A DNA stretch of 36,091 bases from Bacteroidota bacterium (GCA_018268085.1 JAFDXE010000037.1:1-36091); one strand, 5' to 3'. Counted from the first letter of the stretch, positions 10,601-18,212 are shown. Numbers and translations are program-made. The notes: generated by a model not told the origin, from the letters alone.

Positions 10601-10603
10601 TAA
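4682..10603 (+). CDS. Giant T9SS-secreted multidomain surface protein
   Basis: A 1973-residue protein probably exported by Sec and then the type IX system. Residues 1-25 are a signal peptide ending LLLAQ. Residues about 30-570 are beta-propeller-like (SBBP type) repeats marked by FPVTNG and YLGG motifs. After a linker come about 12 Ig/PKD-like modules of about 80 residues (roughly 700-1660), recognisable by AGPDKVIC, YSWTPATGLS, PVASPQVTTTYTLTV and NGC..DTV elements. Residues about 1679-1790 form an SdrD_B/Cna-B-like domain (GDYMWFDLNGNGIQD, DGYYQFSNVQPG). The last 180 residues are typical of T9SS cargo (NWQTTAEVNNDYFDVERS) and end in a type A sorting domain (KLYSANGQLIKS, LATGIYMLELVS, KKIFISK). 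It is probably an adhesin or matrix protein; no enzyme domain is visible. The encoded PorV would serve its secretion. Confidence 0.9.
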   Translation: MIRINTIIFLGLIIGSLLPHLLLAQSYKKFSAFAGGNAAEETISLKEVNGETYLLGYTKSSNFPVTNGTTYKGFNDITLVKYDVAGNVLYATYLGGTGDESNVVMQVINGEVLLSGNTSSSNFPVTNGTPYHGGTQDVFVTRLSSTGSITFSTLIGGSKAEFITNNGLQVLGNEIIIAGNTSSLNFPSTNGVAYAGGTNDFFITKINSTNGNIIASTLIGGTNADVLTYATFDNDNFYIMGNTLSDDIPITIGSPVLNDPNETGFIASVRRTDLNINYARYLGGPGTDYVNSGKLHNGILYVCGFTYSLGFPVTNGSAPNFDGLDYLDGFYTKLDNAGNILFSTYLSTNELDVINSIEIDNDEIYLVAGTGYNPFNGERKLILFKFNDNNDLLFSKKIGLGFGAPAQFPLFYKVVNGNFYVAGICNAATYPVTNGSQFFSGGTGYFTKIDGQGSILYSSFLGKMNNILPLQFSNNKFIITASTDLASYPMTDFSVPSGNTDNVLIVKNTNGTDVYSGYIGGADVETPVAVQVNADDIYIAGKTFSANYPVTNTVLYKGNGDQFISKISFCPDKYFTVNDTLSPKIQTACKFGLGQKIIGSQLQVPSDSLPVIYLNGIATPQPPVTANFQWQIANSINGPWIDIPAAVFKDYTPQLGAFSQYYRRLSYTASTCGSQLIHISDTASVLANTLTAPTVNTGGTLITCPGTAVTLGGSPTATDGNPPYVSYIWDNGAAPVPNPTVTVSSNTIFTIIVTDSEGCQQIGQAVVLTHRADAGPDKGACGGSPAQIGTFPIPGAGITYSWQPSTGLNAGNIAQPLATPAIVTSYELTLSIPVSGGGICITKDTVVVTPVAAPTNTNIAGPDKVICLGDSASIGSTAQGGFNYVWSPGSYLTGNTTATTWYYPGNITMPEPNPAILFLTAQRNGCSFPDETVVATIEARAGLDGCGPRIIGLPDRTPGINEVYSWSVISGTGAFLGPTDQPQVAVGASVGGPTIYELTVTYNGHSCSDQVKVPADCGGCVVHIDVNAQYDCPDFDTNGGSVTLVATSGLLNAVYTWSPQVGLSSYTGSTVQLTDDVPRVYFVTATNLNDTSVHCTTSIFVNDPAYSLPVFNANDTVTCAGQPVTIGAPPVAGYTYEWSGAGLSSNLISNPVATIFTQTSYPVLITDGNGCKLKDTVLVSVQNSQVNGGPDWVICSGGTVQLGTGTQPNTTYLWEPQTSPWQNGTNQFSAQPQVFVATNADFIVTATTSAGCITKDTVQVVVNANAGIPDAPDKFICKGSTVVIGSPAISGATYQWTPATGLSNPTVAQPVASPQVTTTYTLTVTFQGSCAISATDQVTVTVGSASFSMPDINFCPGSGAVSLGNNAPAGMISYSWTPTALVTNPNIANPSTLNPPPSVTTQFTLLVTDANGCKYRDTILLIPAITKPDAGPDKVICKFSTTNIGSAANPVSPDFTYSWTPATNLSDPSSPNPVFTGTTGGTFNYILTVTSNLVTCTSSDTVQIKVIDISFPQLNNPTICQNSCVQIGTTPVQGVQYQWFPSTGLSDSHIANPVACVGSSTVSYTLTATNLNDCFSSATTVIGVYPLPAAQATIPPVSACLGDLNTFFSPSINPPGNYLYTWTPDNGTLSDIHSLTPVISLTNVGSSTYFLQITDTSTGCANIAIGNVTVNLCPDLSVIGDYMWFDLNGNGIQDVNEIGVSGMEVKLYNNAGFNVATTATNSDGYYQFSNVQPGNDYYVIFTKPAGYSFTLQNIGGVAAADNSKADATGQSNNFNVPPASSILNIDAGIVTGSVPVTLLSFTARLRNNNTVLLNWQTTAEVNNDYFDVERSIDGINFATIGRVEGHGTTLLPNNYALIDPNPVSGYNYYRLRQVDYDAHFMYSHTEVVELKKPELVTVFYNEQQNSIQVQFSNSQNNLRLKLYSANGQLIKSATEKNNNIAYTFQLPVLATGIYMLELVSDKERLVKKIFISK

Positions 10604-10631
10604 TTTCAGGGAGCATATTGTTGGACAGGTT

Positions 10632-10715
10632 GACATCGGGATGTCATCTGGAATACATCAGGACGGCATCCTGAGTACATCTCGTATCCATCAAGATGAC
10701 ATCTAGATGTCATCT
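10632..10715. repeat. Array of interlocking palindromes built on GATGNCATC
   Basis: Between two convergent genes. A perfect 22-bp palindrome occupies 10694-10715 (half-site AGATGACATCT). TGACATC and GATGTCA form an inverted pair at 10632-10646. GATGTCATCT at 10640-10649 is the reverse complement of AGATGACATC at 10694-10703, enclosing CAGGA/TCCTG at 10659-10672. No T-tract follows, so it is not an ordinary terminator. Confidence 0.75.
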
Positions 10716-10753
10716 CCATAACAGTTGAATACCAATAAAATATGCAAAAAAAA

Positions 10754-11620
10754 TCACGCCTTAACCCCTAATACCGACAAGCATTTTGCAAGGCTGGCTT
10801 CCCAATTTGGAATGGGAATTTGAAATGTATCCTTAAACTTTTGTGTATCCAATACTGAATAATGAGGTCTTTTGGCCGGCGTGGGATAATCTGACGTTCG
10901 AATGGCATTTACAAGGCAGTTGTTTCCAGTACTATTTTTAATGGCAGTTGCAAATTCATACCAGGAAATTATTCCTTCATTACTATAGTTATAAATGCCG
11001 GGCGTAAATTTTTCACTACTGATTATTTGCATAACTGCTTCTGCAAGATCAGCGGCATAAGTTGGACTTCCCACCTGGTCGCTTACAACACCAATACGTT
11101 CTTTTTCACTCATGAGACGCAACATCGTTTTCACAAAATTCTTTCCATAACTGCTATACACCCACGAAGTACGAAAGATCATGGTATCGTTGTTATTCAA
11201 CATTGCGAATGCTTCCCCTTTAAGTTTTGATGCACCGTACACATTTACAGGATCAGTTTTATCTGATTCTTTATAGGGTGCTGTACCCAAACCATTGAAA
11301 ACATAATCAGTAGAAAAGTGAATGAACCTTGCGCTAAATGCCTTACACATTGCCGCAAGATTTCCTGTTGCCTGTGCATTTATTTGATACGATAACTCCT
11401 GTTCGCTCTCTGCTTTGTCTACTGCAGTGTACGCTGCACAGTTGATACAGTATGAAAAAGAATTGGCGGAAAAAAATTTTTCGAGCGATGTAGTATCGGT
11501 TATAGAAAGGTCTTCTTTAGCAACAAAAACAAAATGAACTGCAGGATACTTTTTTTCCAATGCCCTGAACTCCATTCCAAGCTGGCCATTAGCTCCTGTA
11601 ACTAAAATATTTTCCGGCAT
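10754..11620 (-). CDS. rfbD: dTDP-4-dehydrorhamnose reductase
   Basis: Catalyses the last step of dTDP-L-rhamnose synthesis, reducing dTDP-4-dehydro-L-rhamnose with NAD(P)H. The 288-residue SDR protein has the Rossmann motif VTGANGQLGMEF at residue 6, NCAAYTAVDKAE near 60, FSTDYVFNGLG near 100 and the catalytic YGASKLKGE near 128. Length is normal. It is last in the minus-strand sugar-nucleotide operon, 16 bp after rfbC. The rfbA and rfbB genes that would complete the pathway are not in this window. Confidence 0.95.
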   Translation of the reverse strand: MPENILVTGANGQLGMEFRALEKKYPAVHFVFVAKEDLSITDTTSLEKFFSANSFSYCINCAAYTAVDKAESEQELSYQINAQATGNLAAMCKAFSARFIHFSTDYVFNGLGTAPYKESDKTDPVNVYGASKLKGEAFAMLNNNDTMIFRTSWVYSSYGKNFVKTMLRLMSEKERIGVVSDQVGSPTYAADLAEAVMQIISSEKFTPGIYNYSNEGIISWYEFATAIKNSTGNNCLVNAIRTSDYPTPAKRPHYSVLDTQKFKDTFQIPIPNWEASLAKCLSVLGVKA

Positions 11621-11636
11621 GTTCGTGAAGTATTAA

Positions 11637-12197
11637 TCAACCTTTATAAACAAAATTATTCCTGCAGTCGGTAAACAGCGGTTGGTGAAGATCCTTATCA
11701 GAGATGATTCTTTTATCTGCAGGAATTTTCCAGTCGATATTCAGTACCGGATCATTGTGTGCTATCCCGCCTTCTGAATTTTTATCATAAAATCCGTCAC
11801 ACTTATAAAAAACTTCTGCAGTTTCACTTAATACTGCATATCCATGTGCAAAGCCATGTGGAATTAATAGCTGCCGCTTATTTTCTGCTGTTAACTCAAT
11901 GCTGAATGATTTTCCAAAGGTTGGCGAACCTTTACGAATATCAACCGCTACATCTAATATAGCGCCACTCAGCACACGTACAAACTTTGTTTGAGCATGC
12001 GGATCCAACTGGTAGTGAAGTCCTCTAACTACACCATACACTGAACGTGCCTGGTTATCCTGTAAAAATTTAATATTCACGCCTGCATCCATTGCAGTAC
12101 GCTCATTATAGCTTTCAAAAAAATAACCACGGCTATCATTGTGAACTACCGGTTCAAATATCAATAAATCGTGAATATCTGTTTTAATAAAAGGCAT
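11637..12197 (-). CDS. rfbC: dTDP-4-dehydrorhamnose 3,5-epimerase
   Basis: Epimerises dTDP-4-keto-6-deoxyglucose at C3 and C5, feeding RfbD. The 186-residue cupin protein has the family blocks FFESYNERT, FLQDNQARSVYGVVRGLHYQ (catalytic His in GLHYQ), ILDVAVDIRKGSPTFGK, LLIPHGFAHGYAVLS and a late YKCDGFYD. Size is normal. It lies 12 bp downstream of the WbpP-type epimerase gene and 16 bp upstream of rfbD, so co-transcription is expected. Confidence 0.95.
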   Translation of the reverse strand: MPFIKTDIHDLLIFEPVVHNDSRGYFFESYNERTAMDAGVNIKFLQDNQARSVYGVVRGLHYQLDPHAQTKFVRVLSGAILDVAVDIRKGSPTFGKSFSIELTAENKRQLLIPHGFAHGYAVLSETAEVFYKCDGFYDKNSEGGIAHNDPVLNIDWKIPADKRIISDKDLHQPLFTDCRNNFVYKG

Positions 12198-12209
12198 GAT
12201 GAATGCTAA

Positions 12210-13217
12210 TTATGGATGCTGTATTAGTTCTTTGCTGTATTTTTCTTTAAAAAAACGGATGGTGTCTTCCAATCCTTCTTTAAATTTCCGAACCGGTTCA
12301 TACCCCAGCATTTCTTTAGCCAGTGATATATCTGCAAGCGAATTACGGATATCTCCTGCTCTTGGTTCCCGGTATGTTGCAGCCCAATCACTATTCAGGA
12401 ATTCCCTGCATGTTTCATAAAGGTAGTTCACGGAAAAATTTTCTCCAATCGCAACATTATAGGCTTTTTTGAATGCCGCTTCATTTTCAGTAAGCATTCC
12501 TTTTATATTTACCTGCACAGCATTATCAACAAAAGTAAAATCCCTTGTTTGTTCTCCGTCTCCATTTATATAAACGGGCGTATGATTAAGAATACCTTTT
12601 ACAAACAAAGGTATAACAGCAGCATAAGGCCCGTCGGGATCCTGGCGCTGTCCGAAAATATTAAAATACCTGAAACCCATTAACCTGATACCATACACAT
12701 CTGCAAAAACCTGTGCATATAACTCATTTGTTTTTTTTGTAGCCGCATAAGGAGATAAACAATTTCCAACGCGTTCTTCAATCTTAGGCAAAGTAGGTTC
12801 GTCACCATACACTGATGATGAAGATGCATATACAAAACTTTTCACTTTGTTATCTACTGCAGCTTTTAGCATATTCACAAAGCCATTTACATTAACGTCG
12901 TTAAAATAAACCGGCTCTTTGATCGATCTTGGAACTGAACCCAACGCAGCCTGGTGACTAACATAGTCAATGCCTTCACAAGCAGCATTGCAGGTATCAA
13001 TGTTACGAATGTCTCCTTTTATGAATTCAAATGCGGGATACTGTTGTAATATGGAAAGATTTGATTCAAAACCATTCACCATATTATCGAGCACTCGTAC
13101 TTTTTTTGCGCCATGCTTTAATAAATATTCTGCGATATGACTTCCGATAAAACCAGCTCCTCCTGTTACGAGAAAACGATCTCCGCTTATGTCTTTACTA
13201 TGAAAAATTGTATTCAC
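12210..13217 (-). CDS. UDP-N-acetylglucosamine(uronate) 4-epimerase, WbpP/TviC type
   Basis: An extended SDR sugar epimerase of 335 residues. The NAD site is VTGGAGFIGSHIAE near residue 18; the catalytic serine and tyrosine are in YASSSSVYGDEP and SPYAATKKTNE. The block HQAALGSVPRSI is characteristic of the WbpP/TviC subgroup, which interconverts UDP-GlcNAc(A) and UDP-GalNAc(A), rather than of GalE. Its neighbour upstream is a TviB/WbpO-type dehydrogenase, so the pair probably makes UDP-GalNAcA as in Vi antigen and Pseudomonas O6 synthesis. Which order the two reactions follow cannot be told from sequence. Confidence 0.88.
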   Translation of the reverse strand: MNTIFHSKDISGDRFLVTGGAGFIGSHIAEYLLKHGAKKVRVLDNMVNGFESNLSILQQYPAFEFIKGDIRNIDTCNAACEGIDYVSHQAALGSVPRSIKEPVYFNDVNVNGFVNMLKAAVDNKVKSFVYASSSSVYGDEPTLPKIEERVGNCLSPYAATKKTNELYAQVFADVYGIRLMGFRYFNIFGQRQDPDGPYAAVIPLFVKGILNHTPVYINGDGEQTRDFTFVDNAVQVNIKGMLTENEAAFKKAYNVAIGENFSVNYLYETCREFLNSDWAATYREPRAGDIRNSLADISLAKEMLGYEPVRKFKEGLEDTIRFFKEKYSKELIQHP

Positions 13218-13258
13218 TGTATATTTTTTAATGCTCCTGCTTTTCTGTAATAAACCTT

Positions 13259-14548
13259 TTACAAACTCCAGTATGCTCTGCTGCTTATTTTATTCCTGTA
13301 TGTTCCTTTCAGATCTGCAATCAAAGCATGCTTCTCTGTAATGGAAGTAAAATATGCATCGTCAAGGTTTTTATAACTGCTATGCGGTACCGTTATGATC
13401 ACGGCATCATAGTCTTTATCAAGATCTGGTGTTAATTCAAATCCATATTCATGCATCAACTCATCGCTGTCTGCATGAGGGTCGCTTACATGTACGTTTA
13501 ATGAATAAGATTTAAGTTCTTTAACAACATCAGCCACTTTGCTATTCCTGATATCACTTACATTCTCTTTAAATGTTGCGCCCATCACCAGTACTTTCGC
13601 TTCACGAACATTACCATCGTTCTGAATGATATGTCGTAAAACTTTTTTGGCTACATAACCGGCCATGCCATCATTGATATTCCTTCCTGCAAGAATTACC
13701 TGGCTATCATAACCCAGCTTTTGAGATTTATAAGTAAGGTAATATGGATCAACTCCAATGCAATGTCCGCCAACAAGACCGGGTTGAAACTTAAGGAAGT
13801 TCCATTTTGTACCGGCGGCTTCCAACACTTCAAACGTATTGATATTCATCCTGTCGAAGATGATAGACAATTCATTCATCAATGCTATGTTCAAATCACG
13901 CTGTGTGTTCTCAATTATTTTTGCAGCTTCCGCTACTTTAATTGAAGACGCCCTGTGAACCCCTGCTCTCACAACCAACTCGTAAACTTTGGCAATTGTT
14001 TCAAGACTTTCCGCACAGCAACCACTCACAACTTTTACAATGGTGCTGATGGTATGTTCTTTATCTCCCGGGTTAATTCTTTCAGGTGAATACCCAATTT
14101 TATAATCATCTACCATTTTCAAGCCGGAGAGTTTTTCAATGATAGGCACACAATCCTCTTCCGTACATCCCGGATACACGGTACTTTCAAACACTACATA
14201 ATCTCCTTTCTTAATTACTTTACCAATCGTTTCACTGGCACGCTGCACAGGTTTAAGATCCGGAACATTGTGTTCATCTACCGGTGTAGGAACGGCAACT
14301 ATGAAAAAGTTTGCCTTGCGTAATTCATCCAGGCTATTGGTAAAAAAGATATCGCAATTTTCGAATGCAGAAGATTCTAGTTCCTGGCTGGGGTCAATGC
14401 CGTTACGCATCATTTCTACTCTTTCCGCATTGATATCAAAACCAATTACTTTGATCTTTTTCGCAAATTCCAATGCGATCGGAAGGCCAACATAACCTAA
14501 ACCAATTACTGCAAGTGTTTTTTTCTTTTCTATTAGTTCCTGGTACAT
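13259..14548 (-). CDS. UDP-N-acetylhexosamine 6-dehydrogenase, TviB/WbpO type
   Basis: NAD-dependent four-electron oxidation of a UDP-HexNAc to the uronic acid. The 429-residue protein has the Rossmann motif VIGLGYVGLPIALEF at residue 15, VAVPTPVDEHNVPDL near 88, FESTVYPGCTEE near 120, the catalytic cysteine in GLVGGHCIGVDPYYL near 257 and the C-terminal domain block MGATFKENVSDIRNSK near 325. The GGHCIGVDPYY form and HNVPDL block fit the TviB/WbpO/VipA branch rather than Ugd. It precedes the WbpP/TviC-like epimerase. A 104-bp gap separates it from the upstream uxs gene, with no terminator seen. Confidence 0.9.
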   Translation of the reverse strand: MYQELIEKKKTLAVIGLGYVGLPIALEFAKKIKVIGFDINAERVEMMRNGIDPSQELESSAFENCDIFFTNSLDELRKANFFIVAVPTPVDEHNVPDLKPVQRASETIGKVIKKGDYVVFESTVYPGCTEEDCVPIIEKLSGLKMVDDYKIGYSPERINPGDKEHTISTIVKVVSGCCAESLETIAKVYELVVRAGVHRASSIKVAEAAKIIENTQRDLNIALMNELSIIFDRMNINTFEVLEAAGTKWNFLKFQPGLVGGHCIGVDPYYLTYKSQKLGYDSQVILAGRNINDGMAGYVAKKVLRHIIQNDGNVREAKVLVMGATFKENVSDIRNSKVADVVKELKSYSLNVHVSDPHADSDELMHEYGFELTPDLDKDYDAVIITVPHSSYKNLDDAYFTSITEKHALIADLKGTYRNKISSRAYWSL

Positions 14549-14618
14549 ATTTTAAATTTAGCTGCTGTTAAACGCTGTAAGCATAAGCTTAGGGCAGTTA
14601 GCATTTTTTTAGAATCTG

Positions 14619-14659
14619 TTTACGATTATTTTTTTGTAATGGTTATTTACGATTATTTT
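14619..14659. repeat. Short direct repeat at the end of the UXS gene
   Basis: TTTACGATTATTTT occurs at 14619-14632 and 14646-14659; the second copy includes the stop codon of the UXS gene. It suggests a small local duplication in the operon's largest gap. Confidence 0.7.
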
Positions 14660-15633
14660 CTGCTCTGAAATTCTTTAGGCAACTTACTCAGTTCTTCTTT
14701 TGGTAAACTTTTAAAATACTCGTAGGTAATTTTAAGACCTTCCGCTCTCGAAACTTTTGGTTCCCATCCCAGTATTTCTTTGGCTTTGCTGATATCCGGT
14801 TGCCGTTGTTTTGGATCATCTACCGGTAAAGGCTTATACACAATCTGTTGATGGGTTCCCGTTAACCTGATAATTTCTTCCGCAAAATCTTTCAGAGAAA
14901 TTTCATCAGGATTGCCAATATTAACAGGCATCACATAATCACTCATCAACAACCTGTAAATACCATCAACAAGATCACTCACATAACAAAAACTCCTTGT
15001 CTGGCTACCATCACCGAATACGGTAAGATCCTCTCCTCTAAGTGCCTGCCCGATGAAAGCCGGCAATGCACGACCATCGTTTAGCCGCATCCGTGGACCG
15101 TATGTATTGAATATCCGAACGATCCTCGTTTCAACATTATGAAACGTATGATAGGCCATCGTAATTGCCTCCTGGAAACGTTTTGCTTCGTCGTACACAC
15201 CTCGTGGCCCAACAGGATTTACATTGCCCCAGTATTCTTCATTTTGGGGATGTACCAATGGATCACCATATACTTCACTCGTACTGGCTACCAGGATTCT
15301 TGCATTTTTTGCCAAAGCAAGCCCCAGGCAATTGTGTGTGCCCAGTGAACCTACTTTCAACGTTTGAATAGGAATTTTTAAATAATCAATCGGGCTGGCT
15401 GGTGATGCAAAATGCAGAATATAATCAAGCTTGCCGGTTACATGAATGAACTTTGAAACATCATGATGATAAAATTCAAACTGCGGCAGTTTAAATAAGT
15501 GTTCGATGTTTTTCAGATCACCTGTAATAAGATTATCCATACCGATTACATCATAACCTTCCTGTATAAACTTATCACAAAGATGCGATCCTAAAAATCC
15601 TGCTGCGCCGGTTATGAGTACTCTTTTATTCAA
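14653..15633 (-). CDS. UDP-glucuronate decarboxylase (UDP-xylose synthase)
   Basis: Converts UDP-GlcA to UDP-xylose. The 326-residue extended SDR has LITGAAGFLGSHLCD at the NAD site, MDNLITGDLKNIEHL, LHFASPASPIDY, the serine block ASTSEVYGDPLVHPQ, the catalytic YDEAKRFQEA and FNTYGPRM. These are hallmark UXS sequences. It directly follows Ugd, which makes its substrate, with a 54-bp gap. Length matches the soluble bacterial family. Confidence 0.94.
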   Translation of the reverse strand: MNKRVLITGAAGFLGSHLCDKFIQEGYDVIGMDNLITGDLKNIEHLFKLPQFEFYHHDVSKFIHVTGKLDYILHFASPASPIDYLKIPIQTLKVGSLGTHNCLGLALAKNARILVASTSEVYGDPLVHPQNEEYWGNVNPVGPRGVYDEAKRFQEAITMAYHTFHNVETRIVRIFNTYGPRMRLNDGRALPAFIGQALRGEDLTVFGDGSQTRSFCYVSDLVDGIYRLLMSDYVMPVNIGNPDEISLKDFAEEIIRLTGTHQQIVYKPLPVDDPKQRQPDISKAKEILGWEPKVSRAEGLKITYEYFKSLPKEELSKLPKEFQSRK

Positions 15634-15687
15634 TGTATCCTGGTTATTAATTCTGAATTACTTTAATAATTTTTTCGTTTCACCTGA

Positions 15688-17001
15688 TCAATTCAACACA
15701 GCTTTTCTGCCTACACTCTCATAATGAAAGCCCAATTGTTTCATTTGATCAAGGTCAAATAAATTCCTGCCATCAAAAATCGCTTTGCTGCTGATCATCG
15801 CGGCTATCTTTTCAAAATCAGGTGTTCTGAATTCATTCCACTCTGTTGCAATAATCAATGCATCTGCATTTTTCAATGCCTCGTATTGTGTTTCTGTAAA
15901 ATTAATCTTACTGCCAAGCAACTCCTTTGTATTGTTCATTGCTTCAGGATCAAACGCAGTAACAGTGGCACCTTCCGCCAGCAGGGCATCAATCATATAC
16001 AAAGCCGGTGCTTCCCGTATATCATCGGTATTGGGTTTAAATGCCAGTCCCCACAATGCAAAATGCTTACCCTTTATATCGCCTTTAAAATATCTTTTTA
16101 TTTTAGGAAGAAGATGGAGTTTTTGTTTTCCATTTACTTCCATTACTGCATTCAGAATTTTAAAATCATATTTTGCTTCGGTAGATGATCTTACCAACGC
16201 CTGTACATCTTTTGGAAAGCAACTGCCGCCGTATCCGATACCCGGAAATAAAAATCTTTTTCCAATCCTGCTATCGCTGCCGATACCTTTCCTGATGAGG
16301 TCAACATCTGCACCCATTCTTTCGCAGAGGTGTGCAATTTCATTCATGAAACTGATTTTAACTGCGAGGAATGAGTTTGCTGCATACTTGGTTAATTCTG
16401 CTGAATTCTCATCCATGAAAATGATTGGGTTTCCCTGGCGCACAAATGGGGCATATAGATCATTCATTAATTTAATCGCCCGTTCAGATGTTGTACCGAT
16501 CACTACCCTGTCTGGTTTCATAAAATCTTCTACGGCTACCCCTTCCCGTAAGAACTCAGGATTGCTTACCACATCAAAGTCAACAGTTGCATTTTTTGCA
16601 ATAGCAGCTTTTACTTTTTCTGCAGTACCAACAGGCACCGTACTTTTATCAACGATTACTTTGTATTCTTTAAGAATTTTTCCAAGATTATCTGCTACAC
16701 CCAGAATGTATTTCAAATCTGCACTACCATCTTCTCCCGGCGGCGTAGGTAATGCAAGGAAAATGATCTTTGCATTTTCCACTGCTGCTTCGAGTGAAGT
16801 AGTAAAATATAATCTTCCTTCCTTTTGATTCCTGAGAAATAATTTTTCCAGTCCGGGTTCGTAAATAGTAACCTGGCCGGATTGTAATTTTTCAACTTTT
16901 GCCTTATCAATATCTACGCAGGTAACTGTATTGCCTGTTTCTGCAAAACATGTTCCTGTTACCAAGCCAACATAACCAGTACCTATAACTGCAATTTTCA
17001 T
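15688..17001 (-). CDS. ugd: UDP-glucose 6-dehydrogenase
   Basis: Oxidises UDP-glucose to UDP-glucuronate with 2 NAD. The 437-residue protein shows VIGTGYVGLVTGTCFAETGN at its N-terminus, LPTPPGEDGSADL near 86, DKSTVPVGTA near 118, SNPEFLREGVAVEDF near 147, the catalytic cysteine in GIGYGGSCFPKDVQAL near 258 and GLAFKPNTDDIREAP near 318. It is second in the operon, 12 bp after the aminotransferase gene, and supplies the downstream UDP-xylose synthase. A long open frame on the opposite strand is a shadow. Confidence 0.96.
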   Translation of the reverse strand: MKIAVIGTGYVGLVTGTCFAETGNTVTCVDIDKAKVEKLQSGQVTIYEPGLEKLFLRNQKEGRLYFTTSLEAAVENAKIIFLALPTPPGEDGSADLKYILGVADNLGKILKEYKVIVDKSTVPVGTAEKVKAAIAKNATVDFDVVSNPEFLREGVAVEDFMKPDRVVIGTTSERAIKLMNDLYAPFVRQGNPIIFMDENSAELTKYAANSFLAVKISFMNEIAHLCERMGADVDLIRKGIGSDSRIGKRFLFPGIGYGGSCFPKDVQALVRSSTEAKYDFKILNAVMEVNGKQKLHLLPKIKRYFKGDIKGKHFALWGLAFKPNTDDIREAPALYMIDALLAEGATVTAFDPEAMNNTKELLGSKINFTETQYEALKNADALIIATEWNEFRTPDFEKIAAMISSKAIFDGRNLFDLDQMKQLGFHYESVGRKAVLN

Positions 17002-17013
17002 AAATGCTTTTAA

Positions 17014-18144
17014 TTATCTATTAATAAATTCCAATACCTGCGAAACGATAAACGCTTGTTGCGCTTCATCCAGTTCTGTGTGAATGGGCAGAGAGATTAC
17101 TCTTTCTGTAAGCCAGTCTGTAATGTCAAGTTTATATGAACTACCGCCAAATGCATCAAACATCTTCTGGCGATGTGCAGGTACAGGATAATAGATCATG
17201 GAAGGAACGCCTTTTTCGGCAAGGAAAGCATGCAATGCATCCCGGTTTACATCATGCAGTATTAAAGTATATTGATGAAAAACATGTGTATTGTTTTTAT
17301 CGCGATAGGGAATTTCGATTTTTTTATTGCCTGCAAATGCTTTGTCGTAATAATCTGCTGCTTTGATACGGGCCGCAATATATTCATCGAGATGTGTAAG
17401 TTTAATATTTAAAATTGCTGCCTGTATTGCATCCAGCCTGGAATTGCAACCCACTACATCGTGATAATATCTTTTACTTTGACCGTGAGAAGCGATCATT
17501 TTCAATTTTTCAGCCAGGGCATCATCATTTGTAAAAATAGCACCGCCATCTCCATAAGCACCCAGGTTTTTAGATGGATAAAAAGACGTACAGCCGATAT
17601 GACCGATGGCTCCTGTTTTCTTTATTGTACCATCGCTGAACCTGTAGTCATTACCGATAGCCTGTGCATTGTCTTCGATTACAAATAAATTATGTTTGGC
17701 AGCGATCTGCATAATAGCTTCCATATTGGCTGCATGACCATACAGGTGAACCGGTACAATTGCTTTTGTTTTGGGCGTTATCGCTTTTTCGATAGCCACA
17801 GGGTCGATACAGAAAGTTTTTTTATCTACCTCTACAAACACAGGTTTAATCCTCAGCAAAGCGGCAACTTCTACCGTAGCGATATAAGTGAAAGAAGGTG
17901 TAATCACTTCATCGCCGGGTTCGATCCCGAGCGCCATCATAGCGATCTGCAGGGCATCCGTTCCATTTGCACAGGGAATTACGTGTTTGCTGCCGTTGTA
18001 TTTAGCCAGGTTTTCTGCGAATGAACTTACTTCTTTTCCCCCGATGAATTGCGAGCTTTCAATAACTGCCAGTACCGCTGCATCTACTTCCGTTTTTATT
18101 TTATGATACTGGGTTTTAGTATCCACCATTTGTATGGGCCTCAT
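17014..18144 (-). CDS. DegT/DnrJ/EryC1/StrS family sugar aminotransferase
   Basis: A PLP-dependent aminotransferase acting on a nucleotide-linked keto sugar. The 376 residues contain ANGTDALQIAMMALG near 58, TPSFTYIATVEVAAL near 84, VPVHLYGHAANM, VIEDNAQAIG and the PLP lysine in SFYPSKNLGAYGDGGA near 190. It resembles WbpE-type enzymes that aminate 3-keto-uronates, but the usual partner dehydrogenase and acetyltransferase are not adjacent, so the exact substrate is uncertain. It is the first gene of the seven-gene operon and has a well-formed promoter 23 nt upstream of its ATG. Confidence 0.88.
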   Translation of the reverse strand: MRPIQMVDTKTQYHKIKTEVDAAVLAVIESSQFIGGKEVSSFAENLAKYNGSKHVIPCANGTDALQIAMMALGIEPGDEVITPSFTYIATVEVAALLRIKPVFVEVDKKTFCIDPVAIEKAITPKTKAIVPVHLYGHAANMEAIMQIAAKHNLFVIEDNAQAIGNDYRFSDGTIKKTGAIGHIGCTSFYPSKNLGAYGDGGAIFTNDDALAEKLKMIASHGQSKRYYHDVVGCNSRLDAIQAAILNIKLTHLDEYIAARIKAADYYDKAFAGNKKIEIPYRDKNNTHVFHQYTLILHDVNRDALHAFLAEKGVPSMIYYPVPAHRQKMFDAFGGSSYKLDITDWLTERVISLPIHTELDEAQQAFIVSQVLEFINR

Positions 18145-18166
18145 AAGTGTGCTCTATTTTGAGGCG

Positions 18167-18196
18167 CAAAGATACAATTTTGATGCACCAAATCAA
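18167..18196 (-). promoter_or_regulatory. Promoter of the nucleotide-sugar operon
   Basis: On the minus strand a TTG (-33) at 18196-18194 is followed after 19 nt by TATCTTTG at 18174-18167, an exact TAnnTTTG -7 box. The expected start of transcription leaves a leader of roughly 17 nt before ATG 18144. Confidence 0.75.
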
Positions 18197-18212
18197 CCTC
18201 CAAATCAATGAA

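Noticed and set aside
15785..16828. 347-codon open frame opposite ugd
   Set aside because: It is fully antisense to a gene with all Ugd motifs; the sequence is Ser/Ala/Phe-rich as expected from a shadow of codon-biased DNA.
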